Shown here: positions 16,489 through 24,320 of the stretch, in pieces
How the letters are laid out: each line of letters starts with the position of its first letter
How positions within the stretch are numbered: position 1 is the stretch's first letter
NCBI RefSeq assembly: GCF_003863365.1
Contig: NZ_RQXT01000050.1
Span: 1 to 52,402, forward strand
DNA from: Mesorhizobium tamadayense
GTDB lineage: Bacteria; Pseudomonadota; Alphaproteobacteria; Rhizobiales; Rhizobiaceae
DNA length: 52,402 bases
Direction: 5' to 3'
Translations under genes and position numbers: made by a program
The notes under the pieces: model-generated
What the model was told of the DNA's origin: nothing
The model's input: the letters and a program-made list of their open reading frames with translations, nothing else
The model's database searches: none

Positions 16489-16806
16489 TCATGTCCGGTC
16501 TGAGTAATCCTCCGGCAGCGGCAGCAGGCCGAGCCAGGCGGCGCGGAAATCGGGCTCCCTGCCCGTCACCGCGCCCATCACTTCATGCAGCCTCTCCACC
16601 AAGCCATTGAGCCGCCAGTACATTTCCCCATTGGCCCTGAGGTTTAGCTGCGCCGCCAGCACTGTCTGACGCAGTTGGAGCGCGTCGCGAATGATTGCCT
16701 CCGCGTCCGACTGGAACAATCTGTCATAGCGGCTCTTCCGTTTGCCCAACGCGGCTCTTCCTGATTTCGAGCAACCGCCCCACCTCCTGACAAAATAGGA
16801 ACTCAT
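16489..16806 (-). CDS. Hypothetical protein, first gene of LexA-boxed leftward pair
   Basis: A 105-residue protein if it starts at ATG 16806; an ATG at 16881 is also open but would lie across the LexA box. The likely core is helical: RYDRLFQSDAEAIIRDALQL, then LNLRANGEMYWRLNGLVERL, then a short Pro-rich end LLPLPEDYSDRT. No family recognised. The ribosome binding site (GCAGGA) is very close to the ATG, and a downstream TTG start is possible. The LexA box is 34-48 bases upstream of this start, a position that would block the promoter until DNA damage. Confidence 0.5.
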   Translation of the reverse strand: MSSYFVRRWGGCSKSGRAALGKRKSRYDRLFQSDAEAIIRDALQLRQTVLAAQLNLRANGEMYWRLNGLVERLHEVMGAVTGREPDFRAAWLGLLPLPEDYSDRT

Positions 16807-16828
16807 TCCTGCGGAAGTCAATTCGCCC

Positions 16829-16864
16829 TTGACATTTTTGTTCACTTTTTGTTCGCATGATAAT
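16829..16864 (+). promoter_or_regulatory. LexA/SOS box over a divergent promoter
   Basis: GTTC (16840-16843), seven bases, GTTC (16851-16854): an exact match to the alphaproteobacterial LexA operator GTTC-N7-GTTC. TTGACA at 16829-16834 and a GATAAT at 16859-16864 frame it, so a repressor bound here would cover the promoter of the rightward gene at 16887 and probably that of the leftward gene at 16806. Confidence 0.75.
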
Positions 16865-16886
16865 GGAAGCCACAGGAGCAACCGCC

Positions 16887-17060
16887 ATGGTTCAAATCGT
16901 CAGGCTCGACAGCCGCCAGGAAGCGTCGCTTCAGGCGATCGCGGAGCGCTTCATTGCCGAGCATAAGGGCGACGCGGTGAAGGCGCTGAAGGAGATGATC
17001 GTGCTCAATGGTCATCTGCAGGAAAGGCTCGATGCGCAGCGCAAGGCCGCGCGCCGATAA
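16887..17060 (+). CDS. Small helical protein (57 aa) behind a LexA box
   Basis: A 57-residue, almost wholly helical basic protein (RLDSRQEASLQAIAERFIAE, then ALKEMIVLNGHLQERLDAQR). No known family; the shape resembles short DNA-binding or coiled-coil accessory proteins. The start at 16887 is preferred over 16857 because AGGAG lies nine bases upstream, whereas the earlier ATG is inside the -10 region. The LexA box is 33-47 bases upstream, so SOS induction is expected (inference). Confidence 0.6.
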   Translation: MVQIVRLDSRQEASLQAIAERFIAEHKGDAVKALKEMIVLNGHLQERLDAQRKAARR

Positions 17061-17080
17061 GGCAGGGTGGTCAGCGCTCC

Positions 17081-17262
17081 GTCGCGCCCCCTCTGGCCTG
17101 CCGGCCATCTCCCCCACCGGGGGGGAGATTGGCAGCTTCGGCACCCAGCTCATTCCTGCAACGTTGGAGGATTGGCGAAAGCCGGCGCGACATCCGATCT
17201 CCCCCCAAGTGGGGGAGATGGCCGGCAGGCCAGAGTCAGGCCAGAGGGGGGCGCGAAGGATC
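17081..17262. repeat. Mosaic palindromic repeat, family A, copy 1
   Basis: Two inverted arms: CCCCCTCTGGCCTGCCGGCC followed by ATCTCCCCC on the left, and GGGGGAGATGGCCGGCAGGC on the right, around a central 60 bases. Each arm can form its own stem. Three more copies are at 20861-21057, 41601-41759 and 52241-52402. The structure is like the mosaic intergenic elements of rhizobia. Confidence 0.8.
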
Positions 17263-17296
17263 GCGGCGTCAGCGATTGGCGGGTCCGAAAATCCCC

Positions 17297-18229
17297 CTAC
17301 GCCGTCACCCGCTTCAGCGCCTGCGCCATGCAGTGGATGCCGCCGCCGGTCTTGGAGATCTCGCTCATGTCTATCGCCGCGACCTCGAAGCCGCGCGCCT
17401 TCAACTGGCCGATCAGGCTCTTGCTGGAGGTCGGCGCGATCACCCTGTCCTTGCCGAGCGACATGAAGTTGCAGCCGAGCGCCATCGTGTCCTGGAAGGG
17501 CACGTCGATGATCTCGTGGCCCATGCCCTTCAGCCAGTCGACGATGCCGGGCTCGGTGCAGGCGAGGCAGACGGCGGTGAGCTTTTCGGCGATCGGCACC
17601 ACCATCAGGTCGATATGGACATAGTATTCGTCGATGAAGGCGATGCGCGTCTCCCAGCCTTCCTTGTCGAACCAGGCCTGCACTTGGCGCGCGCCTTCCT
17701 CCTGCGTGCGGGCGCCGCCGCAGCCGATCAGCACCACGCCTTCCTCGATGACGTTGAAGTCGCCGCCCTCGAAGGTGCCGGCGGTGACCATGTCGTAGAT
17801 CGGGATGCCGAGCTTTTCATAGGTGCGGATGGCGGCATAGTTCTCGCCGCGCCGCCACCAGTTGGCCATAGCGGTGATGAAGGCGCCGTAAGGCGTCATG
17901 ACGCTGGAGTCGCGCGAATAGACCTGCATCGGCAGCTCCGGCGTCGGCTCATGCCAGTGGATGTTGATGCCGAAATGCTCGTAGGCGGCGACCAGATCCT
18001 TGTGCTGCGCCTGCGCGATCTGGATGTTGCAGGGCGCCTCGCGCAGATGCTTCCTGGACAGCGAGCTGGTCGACAGATGGCGCAGGAAATTGGGCGAGCC
18101 AAGCAGGACGTCGGTCAGGACGTCGGTCTCGTTAGCGAAGCCCCAGGCGGTCAGCGGCTTGGTGCCGCCGGCGGGGTTGCGGCGCTGCAGCGAGAACGGC
18201 TCGGCGACGATGCGGTCATGGACGGTCAT
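17297..18229 (-). CDS. Amidinotransferase/deiminase-family enzyme
   Basis: A 310-residue protein of the pentein fold (arginine deiminase, DDAH, glycine amidinotransferase). Visible catalytic elements: YSRDSSVMTPYGAF (substrate-carboxylate loop and Asp), GTFEGGDFNV (Glu-Gly-Gly-Asp), YYVHIDLMVVPI (catalytic His), and GGGIHCMAQ with the nucleophile Cys300. These enzymes attack guanidino groups and release ammonia, methylamines or transfer an amidino group. Which guanidino compound is used here is unknown. It lies 48 bases downstream of the M20 hydrolase gene in one operon, so it probably acts on the same substrate before or after hydrolysis. Confidence 0.85.
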   Translation of the reverse strand: MTVHDRIVAEPFSLQRRNPAGGTKPLTAWGFANETDVLTDVLLGSPNFLRHLSTSSLSRKHLREAPCNIQIAQAQHKDLVAAYEHFGINIHWHEPTPELPMQVYSRDSSVMTPYGAFITAMANWWRRGENYAAIRTYEKLGIPIYDMVTAGTFEGGDFNVIEEGVVLIGCGGARTQEEGARQVQAWFDKEGWETRIAFIDEYYVHIDLMVVPIAEKLTAVCLACTEPGIVDWLKGMGHEIIDVPFQDTMALGCNFMSLGKDRVIAPTSSKSLIGQLKARGFEVAAIDMSEISKTGGGIHCMAQALKRVTA

Positions 18230-18258
18230 GGGGTTCTCCTCGTGGTCAGTCTGCTTAA

Positions 18259-18292
18259 GATCATTGGCTGCTTGAGATCATTGGCCGCTTGG
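18259..18292. repeat. 17-bp imperfect tandem repeat at gene junction
   Basis: GATCATTGGCTGCTTGA (18259-18275) is followed at once by GATCATTGGCCGCTTGG (18276-18292). The second unit overlaps the last codons and stop of the M20 hydrolase gene, so a short slippage duplication is likely. Confidence 0.7.
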
Positions 18293-19864
18293 TATCCACC
18301 AGTCGCGCCCCCGCAGCGTGGTGACGTATTCGGGCCAGCGGAAGTTTATCGGCGGCTCGTAATCGCAGAGCGGCGCGATCCAGCTCGAGCCGCCGATGCC
18401 GCCGCCGGTGCGGGCGACGAACTCGTCCATCGCGGCATCGCGCGCGGCCTTGTCCTCCAGCAGGCGCAAGGCGGTGAGCGCGACCGTCTTCGAGGCGCAA
18501 GTCACCATCGGGTCTATGGTGGCCGGAATGCCGCCCAGCGCATTCATAGCCCAAGAAGGATAGGCGTGGCCCTTCGCCGAGCGCAGCGCCGGACGGGCGA
18601 TGTAGAAGCGTGCCGTCGGCGCATGCCAGCTCATGTCGGTGTAGTCGTCCGAGGTCGAGTTCACCTGCGAGGGCGGCAGGTCACGGCGCAGGATCGCCTC
18701 CGCCTCCTGCGGCGCAATCAGCCCCTCCAGCTCGTCGATGAAAGGGTTCTCGGTCGCCTCGCCTCCGGCATTGACCTGGACCTCGCGGGCGATCGCCCTC
18801 GCCGCGTCGTCCCAATGCGGCGCCCCTACGGTGGACAGTGCCTGATAGGTGATGTCGGCCATGGCGTGGTTGGCGAGGCCCGGGCGCGACTTCGACACCC
18901 AGTGGCGCTCGTAGCGGCAGCCGCTCATCCCGGCGGCTGCTTCCGCATTGCGGTCGAGCATGGCGGTCACCTGCTCGGCCATGGCAATTGTCGGCACGCG
19001 GATCATGTACTGGATCTCTGCAAGACCGGCCGGCAGGTTGTCGGCCGTCGCCTGCCCCGCCGTCAGGATCGCCTCGCTGATCGACCAGCCGCCCTGGTGC
19101 GGCAGCATGGAATCGCGCAGCGCCTTGGAGGCCATATACATCGTCATCAGCGCGTCGTTGGCGCCGGGCGCCCGCACCGCCGAATGCGCCTGCGGGATCG
19201 GCGCGCCGTCGCTTGCGCGAACCCAGTTTTCCGGTTCGTCGCAGATGAAGCGGTAGATCATCGCATAGGCGGCGCCGCAATGCGTGTCCCAGCGCGCCGT
19301 GTTGCAGAGCGGCAGCATGTAGAAGGGGTGGAAGGAGATCATGCCGGCAAGGCCGTCATAATAGCCCTTGGCCGCATGGATCGGCTTCGAGCCCCTCACC
19401 TTCTCGGCCGGCTCGCCGGTGAAGCGCAGCGTGCCTTGAATGCCGTGCTGCTGCATGGCCGCCTTGGCGGCGAGCAGCCCGCCGAGGCTGCCGATGCCCA
19501 AACCGGAATGCGGATCGGTGTGGCCGCCGGCCTCGACGCTGAGCCCGGCACGCGGCTGCTTCGCCGTCACGGCGTCCTGGCAGTTGCCGGGCACGGCATC
19601 GTATTCGGCATACATGCCGACGGTAGGCCCGTCGCCATTTGTCCAGTGGGCGCAGAAGGCGGTCGGCATGCCGCCCGAGCCTTCCTCGACCGAAAAGCCC
19701 TCGCGCTTCAGCCGGTCGACATACCAGGCGGCCGACTGGTACTCGCGCCAGGCGGTCTCACCGAAATCGAAAATGGTGCGCGTCCAGGCCGACAGCAGCG
19801 GTTGGATGCCGTCGATGCAGGCAAGCGCGGTTTCCTGCGCGGATGTCGTCACCGGTTTCTCCAT
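18278..19864 (-). CDS. M20-family amidohydrolase (AbgB-like)
   Basis: A 528-residue metal-dependent hydrolase. Metal-site features of the M20 fold: GMYAEYDAVPG (His of the usual motif replaced in family style by Ala-Glu-Tyr-Asp), EAGGHTDPHSGLGIGSLGG, FTGEPAEK (Glu-Glu-like catalytic site), and MISFHPFY. The length and C-terminal FVARTGGG tail match the aminobenzoyl-glutamate utilisation protein B group, which cleaves amide bonds of N-acyl or peptide-like substrates. Start at 19864 (GGA six bases upstream) is preferred to 19897. It is first in a leftward operon with the amidinotransferase, divergent from the LysR gene. Confidence 0.87.
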   Translation of the reverse strand: MEKPVTTSAQETALACIDGIQPLLSAWTRTIFDFGETAWREYQSAAWYVDRLKREGFSVEEGSGGMPTAFCAHWTNGDGPTVGMYAEYDAVPGNCQDAVTAKQPRAGLSVEAGGHTDPHSGLGIGSLGGLLAAKAAMQQHGIQGTLRFTGEPAEKVRGSKPIHAAKGYYDGLAGMISFHPFYMLPLCNTARWDTHCGAAYAMIYRFICDEPENWVRASDGAPIPQAHSAVRAPGANDALMTMYMASKALRDSMLPHQGGWSISEAILTAGQATADNLPAGLAEIQYMIRVPTIAMAEQVTAMLDRNAEAAAGMSGCRYERHWVSKSRPGLANHAMADITYQALSTVGAPHWDDAARAIAREVQVNAGGEATENPFIDELEGLIAPQEAEAILRRDLPPSQVNSTSDDYTDMSWHAPTARFYIARPALRSAKGHAYPSWAMNALGGIPATIDPMVTCASKTVALTALRLLEDKAARDAAMDEFVARTGGGIGGSSWIAPLCDYEPPINFRWPEYVTTLRGRDWWIPSGQ

Positions 19865-19901
19865 GGGTCCAAGAAAAGCAGTGAAGCGGCTCATCAAAAA
19901 G

Positions 19902-19937
19902 TGATATGTTTTCCCGGCTCGTGCAAATTCGGTTCAC
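19902..19937 (-). promoter_or_regulatory. Candidate LysR site upstream of hydrolase operon
   Basis: On the minus strand this reads GTGAACCGAATTTGC, seven bases, then a segment ending GGGAAAAC. The same blocks occur at 21081-21116 upstream of the ABC importer (GTGAATCAAATTTGC and GCGAAAAC), 22 of 36 positions identical and with the same internal spacing. In both places it reads toward the controlled gene and ends 38-58 bases before its ATG. The LysR regulator next door is the obvious binder. Confidence 0.6.
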
Positions 19938-19947
19938 CTGAGGCCTC

Positions 19948-20844
19948 TTGCGAATACCTTCCACGCAGGCGCTGCGCGCCCTTGACAGCTTCGCCCGTCA
20001 CGGCAGCGTCTGGCGCGCCGCCGACGAGCTCCACCTCACCCGCAGCGCCGTCTCGCATCAGCTCAGGCTGCTCGAGCGCGACCTCGGCTTCGACCTGCTG
20101 CAGCGGATCGGCAAGGGGGTGGCGCTCACCCCGCGCGGCCAGCGCTATGCGGCCGATGTCAGGAAGGCGCTGACCGTGCTCGGCGATGCGGGAACGCAGA
20201 ACAGCGGCGCCGGCGTCGGCGGCTCCTTCGGCATCTCCTGTCCGCCGGGTTTTGCCTCGATGTTCCTGTGCACCCATATCGGCGAATTCCAGCAGATGTA
20301 TCCGGACGTGGCGCTCTCCGTGCTGACGCCCCGGCGCCTCGACGACGTCAGCAATCCGGAGGCCGACGCCTTCATCGCCTTCGGAGTCGGCAACTGGCCG
20401 AACCGGGCGGTGGAGCTGCTTTGCGAAGTCTCCTTCACGCCACTCTGCAGCCCGACGCTGCTCAACAAGGTCGGCGGCTTTTCCAAACCCGCCGACGTGC
20501 TGCGCGCCAACCTGCTCCATCTCAGCGACACCGAGGACTGGGCGCGCTGGCTGGCGCTGTCCAAGGTGGAAAATCCCGATACCGAGGGCGGCATCTTCTT
20601 TTCCGACATGAACCTCGTCTTTTCGGCGGCGATCGCCGGCCAGGGAATTGCCCTGGGCGACGAACTGACCGGCCGCCGTGCGCTGAGCGAAGGCCGGCTG
20701 GTCAAGCCGTTCGAAGCGTCGGTGCCCTCACCGCGCTCCTATTACCTGGTCTTCGAGCATGCCAAGGCCGGCCACCCGGTGCTCAATGCCTTCAGCGAGT
20801 GGCTTAGGGCGAAGCTGTCGGAGAACCGGCTGGCGAAGTACTAG
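19948..20844 (+). CDS. LysR-family regulator, GcvA-like
   Basis: A 298-residue regulator. N-terminal helix-turn-helix: RALDSFARHGSVWRAADELH, then LTRSAVSHQLRLLERDLGFD, and LTPRGQRYAADV; the rest is a periplasmic-binding-like effector domain. The start is a TTG at 19948, behind TGAGG, since the only upstream in-frame start is cut off by a stop. It diverges from the M20 hydrolase gene and precedes the ABC operon, separated from it by a repeat. Related elements upstream of both operons suggest that it controls uptake and breakdown together. Confidence 0.9.
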   Translation: MRIPSTQALRALDSFARHGSVWRAADELHLTRSAVSHQLRLLERDLGFDLLQRIGKGVALTPRGQRYAADVRKALTVLGDAGTQNSGAGVGGSFGISCPPGFASMFLCTHIGEFQQMYPDVALSVLTPRRLDDVSNPEADAFIAFGVGNWPNRAVELLCEVSFTPLCSPTLLNKVGGFSKPADVLRANLLHLSDTEDWARWLALSKVENPDTEGGIFFSDMNLVFSAAIAGQGIALGDELTGRRALSEGRLVKPFEASVPSPRSYYLVFEHAKAGHPVLNAFSEWLRAKLSENRLAKY

Positions 20845-20860
20845 GCAGGGCGACGAAACA

Positions 20861-21057
20861 GCTGATCTCCCCCCTTGCGGGTCCCTTGCGGGGGAGATGT
20901 CCGGCAGGACAGAGGGGGGGTGTGACGGATCGCCGGCCTCTGAACCTTACAACAGGAATTCTAGACGGAGACTGTGACAGAGCTGAGAGGCCGGCGGGAC
21001 AGTACCCCCCTCTGCCCTGCCGGGCATCTCCCCCGCAAGGGGAGATTAGCAGCTTCC
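20861..21057. repeat. Mosaic palindromic repeat, family A, copy 2
   Basis: Left arm GATCTCCCCCCTTGCGGG (20864 on) with an internal stem, then GGAGATGTCCGGCAGGACAG; right arm CCCCCCTCTGCCCTGCCGGG (21004 on) then CATCTCCCCCGCAAGGGG. It separates the lysR gene from the ABC operon and is immediately upstream of the putative regulator site at 21081. Confidence 0.8.
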
Positions 21058-21080
21058 ACGTCGGCGCTCGTCCACCAGAC

Positions 21081-21116
21081 GTGAATCAAATTTGCCGATC
21101 AGGCGAAAACTATTCG
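21081..21116 (+). promoter_or_regulatory. Candidate LysR site upstream of ABC importer operon
   Basis: GTGAATCAAATTTGC followed, after seven bases, by AGGCGAAAAC. It is the second copy of the element at 19902-19937, in the orientation that reads toward the ATP-binding gene at 21174. It lies about 58 bases before that ATG, where an activator near the -35 region would sit. Confidence 0.6.
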
Positions 21117-21173
21117 GTTGCGGTGTGCGCGCGCCGTGCCTACGATTTCACCCGAGACCAAGGAAGAGGCAGG

Positions 21174-22268
21174 ATGCAGCAACCCGGCCGGGCCGCAGAG
21201 ATCAAGGCGAACGGGATTGGCAAGAGCTTCGGCTCGTTCCGGGCGCTGGACGATCTGACGCTCGATATCGGCCGCGGCGAGTTCCTGACGCTGCTCGGGC
21301 CTTCGGGCTCCGGCAAGACCACCTTCCTGATGATCCTGGCGGGCTTCGTGCAGCCGAGCGAGGGCCGGCTTTTCAGCGACGGCGTCGACATCACCGACCG
21401 GCCCGCCGAGCAGCGCGCCGCCGGCATGGTGTTCCAGGGCTATGCGCTGTTCCCGCATATGAGCGTCGAGCAGAACATCGCCTTCCCGCTCAAGGTGCGC
21501 AAGAAGTCCGCCACGGAGATCAAGCGCCGCGTCGGCGAGATGATCGAGCGCGTCGGCCTCAACGGCCACGAGAAGAAACTGCCGGCGCAGCTTTCCGGTG
21601 GCCAGCAGCAGCGCGTGGCGCTGGCCCGCGCGCTGGTGTTCGAGCCGGGCGTGCTCCTGCTCGACGAGCCATTCTCGGCGCTGGACAAGGGCCTGCGCGG
21701 CCAGATGCAGGCCGAGATGAAGCGGCTGCACCAGGAGACCGGCACCACCTTCGTCTTCGTCACCCACGACCAGAGCGAGGCGCTGGCGCTGTCCTCGCGC
21801 GTCGCCATCTTCAATCACGGCAAGCTGTTGCAGGTGGGCAGACCGGACGAGGTCTACGACCGGCCGGACAACCGCTTCGTCGCCGAGTTCTTGGGCGAGA
21901 TCAACATGCTGCCGGTGAAGGGCGTCAAGCCCGCCGACAATGGCGCGACGGGCCTGTGCGAGGACCGCGCGATCAACATGCGCTGCAAGGCCGAAAAGGT
22001 CCGCGGCGACGCCATCTTGGCAATCCGGCCCGAGCACATGTCGATTGCGCGCGAGGCAACCGCAGGCGAAAACGGCATTGCCGCCACCGCGGTCGCCTCG
22101 ACCTATCTCGGTGCGGCGACCAAGCTCGACCTCACCACGCGCCAGGGCGCTAAGGTCACCGTCTCGGTGCCGAACGAAGTGGCGGCAGCGGCTTTGAGAA
22201 AAGGCAATTCCGTCTGGCTGACCTGGCCGGCGGAAAAAGGCTTCCTCCTTCCGGACGGAGGACAATGA
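21174..22268 (+). CDS. ABC importer ATP-binding protein, PotA type
   Basis: A 364-residue ATPase. Walker A GPSGSGKTT (about residue 43), Q-loop VFQGYALFPHMSVEQN, signature LSGGQQQRVALARAL, Walker B VLLLDEPFSALD, H-loop FVTHDQSEA, and a C-terminal TOBE-like domain (ILAIRPEHMSI). This matches the spermidine/putrescine and related importers. Start at 21174, behind AAGGAAGAGG. It is the first gene of a four-gene operon: ATPase, binding protein, two permeases. The predicted substrate class is a small cationic or guanidino compound, from family and from the neighbouring deiminase-type enzyme. Confidence 0.92.
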   Translation: MQQPGRAAEIKANGIGKSFGSFRALDDLTLDIGRGEFLTLLGPSGSGKTTFLMILAGFVQPSEGRLFSDGVDITDRPAEQRAAGMVFQGYALFPHMSVEQNIAFPLKVRKKSATEIKRRVGEMIERVGLNGHEKKLPAQLSGGQQQRVALARALVFEPGVLLLDEPFSALDKGLRGQMQAEMKRLHQETGTTFVFVTHDQSEALALSSRVAIFNHGKLLQVGRPDEVYDRPDNRFVAEFLGEINMLPVKGVKPADNGATGLCEDRAINMRCKAEKVRGDAILAIRPEHMSIAREATAGENGIAATAVASTYLGAATKLDLTTRQGAKVTVSVPNEVAAAALRKGNSVWLTWPAEKGFLLPDGGQ

Positions 22269-22270
22269 GC

Positions 22271-22300
22271 GCCGGCGCGGCCTGAAATCGCCGCACCGGC
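22271..22300 (+). other. Intercistronic hairpin in ABC operon
   Basis: GCCGGCGCGGC (22271-22281) can pair with GCCGCACCGGC (22290-22300) around a loop CTGAAATC, two bases after the ATPase stop and 38 bases before the binding-protein ATG. Such hairpins often protect the downstream mRNA from decay and raise the level of the binding protein; here this is inferred. Confidence 0.5.
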
Positions 22301-22337
22301 TTCCGGATCAGATCAATCAAAAACAAGGGGAACTGAC

Positions 22338-23462
22338 ATGAACGACGATATGAACAACACTCGGAAACAGGCGATCGAGTCTCTTTCCGAGAGAACCAAG
22401 CGCGGCGAGATCTCGCGCCGCCAGTTCGCGCAGCTTGCGGGCCTCGTGCTTGCCGGCACGCCGATGCTTTTACGCTCGACGCAGTCTTTCGCCGAGACGA
22501 AAGGGCTGGTGCTGGTCAACTGGGGCGGCGACGCCATCACGGCTTACGACGCCGCCTACGGCCAGGCCTTCACCAAGGACACCGGCATCCCGGTCAAGAT
22601 GGACGGCTCGGGCCCGACGGAGGGCGCGATCGCCGCGCAGTTCAAGAGCGGCGCGCCGACCTGGGACCTGGTCGACGTCGACCCGTTCTCGGCCATCACG
22701 CTGGGCGGCCAGGGCATGCTAGAGCCGATCGACTACAAGATCGTCGACAAGAGCAAGATGCGGCCGGGCTTCGGCTGGGAATATGCCGCCTCGACCTACT
22801 TCTTCTCCTATGTGATCGCCTATGACTCGCAGAAATTCGGCAGCAACGCGCCGACCGGCATGGCCGACTTCTTCGACGTGAAGAAATTCCCCGGCAAGCG
22901 CTCGCTCTACAAATGGGGCGTGTCGAGCTGGGAAGCCGCACTGCTTGCCGACGGCGTCGCACCCGCCTCGCTCTACCCGCTCGACCTCAAGCGCGCGCAT
23001 GACAAGATCGCCGCCTTCAAGGAAAACGTCGTCTCCTATTGGGGCGGCGGCGCCGAAAGCCAGAGCGTGCTGCTCAACGGCGAGGCCTCGATGGCGATCG
23101 TCTGGTCGACGCGCGCCTCGCTGATCGAGCAGGACTCGGGCGGCCAGATCAAGTTCATCTGGGACCAGGGCCTGATTTCGCCCGGCGCGCTCGCCGTGCT
23201 GAAGAACAATCCAGGCGGCAAGGAAGCGGCGATGAAGTTCATCGCCAGCACGCAGGACCCGCAGAAGGAACTGGTGATGTTCGACAAGCTCGGCCAGGGT
23301 CCGGCGAACCCGGCCACCGATGCGCTGATCCCGGCCGACAAGAGGCGCATCAACCCGGTCGATCCGGAGAACATGAAGAAGCAGATCCCGCTCGACATGG
23401 ACTGGTACGCCAAGAACTACGGCAAGGCGCTGGACGAATACACCAAGATCATCTCCGCCTGA
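22338..23462 (+). CDS. ABC importer periplasmic substrate-binding protein, PotD type
   Basis: A 374-residue protein. The N-terminus is long, with a twin-arginine signal RGEISRRQFAQLAGLVLAG (about residues 22-40) and probable cleavage after SFAE, so export by the Tat system is likely. The mature part starts LVLVNWGGDAITAYDAAYGQ and contains FKSGAPTWDLVDVDPFS, as in polyamine-type binding proteins. It is preceded by AAGGGGAA. It should capture the substrate and deliver it to the two permeases that follow. Confidence 0.9.
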   Translation: MNDDMNNTRKQAIESLSERTKRGEISRRQFAQLAGLVLAGTPMLLRSTQSFAETKGLVLVNWGGDAITAYDAAYGQAFTKDTGIPVKMDGSGPTEGAIAAQFKSGAPTWDLVDVDPFSAITLGGQGMLEPIDYKIVDKSKMRPGFGWEYAASTYFFSYVIAYDSQKFGSNAPTGMADFFDVKKFPGKRSLYKWGVSSWEAALLADGVAPASLYPLDLKRAHDKIAAFKENVVSYWGGGAESQSVLLNGEASMAIVWSTRASLIEQDSGGQIKFIWDQGLISPGALAVLKNNPGGKEAAMKFIASTQDPQKELVMFDKLGQGPANPATDALIPADKRRINPVDPENMKKQIPLDMDWYAKNYGKALDEYTKIISA

Positions 23463-23482
23463 GAGCGGGATGCTGAGCTGAC

Positions 23483-24316
23483 ATGAGAGGCACCCTCTCC
23501 GACAGGACAGGCGCGGCGCTTTTGATGGCGCCGCTGCTCCTGTTCCTTGTCCTTGCCTATGCCTGGCCCTTCCTCGGCGTGGTGAAATGGAGCTTCACCC
23601 TGCCGACGCCGGGGCTTGGCCAGTACCACGCCTTGCTCACCGACGACCTGGTACAATCGGTGTTCATCCGCACGCTGCGCATCGCGGCGATCGTCACGGT
23701 CGTCTCGGTCACTGCTGCTTACGCCATAACGGTGGTGTGGGTGCGCGGCAGCCCGTTGCAGCGCGTGCTTGCCGAATTCTGCATCCTGGTGCCGTTCTGG
23801 ATCTCGGTGCTGACGCGCGCCTTCGGCTGGGTGGCGCTGCTCTCCAATCGCGGTCTCATCAACACGTGGCTGCAATCGATCGGCTTCATCTCCGAGCCGC
23901 TGACGCTGGTGCGCAACGAGTTTGGCGTCATCGTCGGCATGTCGCATTTCCTCATCCCCTTCGCGGTGTTCCCGCTGGCGTCGGCCATGCGCAGCCTCGA
24001 CGAGCGCGTGCTGCTTGCGGCGCGCGGGCTCGGCTCCAGCCGCATGCGCACCTTCTGGACGGTGTTCGTGCCGATGACACGCTCCGGCATCATCGGCTCG
24101 GCGATGATCGTCTTCGTCTTCTCGCTCGGCTTCTTCGTCACGCCGGCGATCCTCGGCGGCGGCCGCAGCGTGATGATCGCGGAGCTCATTTATCTGCGCA
24201 TCTTCCAGAGTCCCGACTGGGGGCTGGGCGCGGCGATCAGCGTGGTGCTGGTGGTGTTCGTCGGCGCGCTGATGGCGCTCGTCTTCCGCTACGTCAAACC
24301 CAAGCAATTGGTGTAG
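23483..24316 (+). CDS. ABC importer permease 1, PotB type
   Basis: A 277-residue inner-membrane protein with six predicted helices, beginning LLMAPLLLFLVLAYAWPFL. The cytoplasmic EAA loop that contacts the ATPase is LAARGLGSSRMRTFWTVFVP (about residues 180-199). It starts 21 bases after the binding-protein stop. It pairs with the next permease to form the channel. Confidence 0.9.
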   Translation: MRGTLSDRTGAALLMAPLLLFLVLAYAWPFLGVVKWSFTLPTPGLGQYHALLTDDLVQSVFIRTLRIAAIVTVVSVTAAYAITVVWVRGSPLQRVLAEFCILVPFWISVLTRAFGWVALLSNRGLINTWLQSIGFISEPLTLVRNEFGVIVGMSHFLIPFAVFPLASAMRSLDERVLLAARGLGSSRMRTFWTVFVPMTRSGIIGSAMIVFVFSLGFFVTPAILGGGRSVMIAELIYLRIFQSPDWGLGAAISVVLVVFVGALMALVFRYVKPKQLV

Positions 24317-24320
24317 CGCG

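Noticed and set aside
17081..17262. Repeated CTCCCCC-type units as a CRISPR array
   Set aside because: Units are inverted arms of one mosaic element, not regularly spaced direct repeats, and no cas genes are present.
17129..20173. A 1014-codon open frame on the plus strand
   Set aside because: It is antisense to the amidinotransferase and M20 hydrolase genes, which show full family motifs; its translation is Arg/His/Gly-rich without motifs. High GC leaves the opposite strand open.
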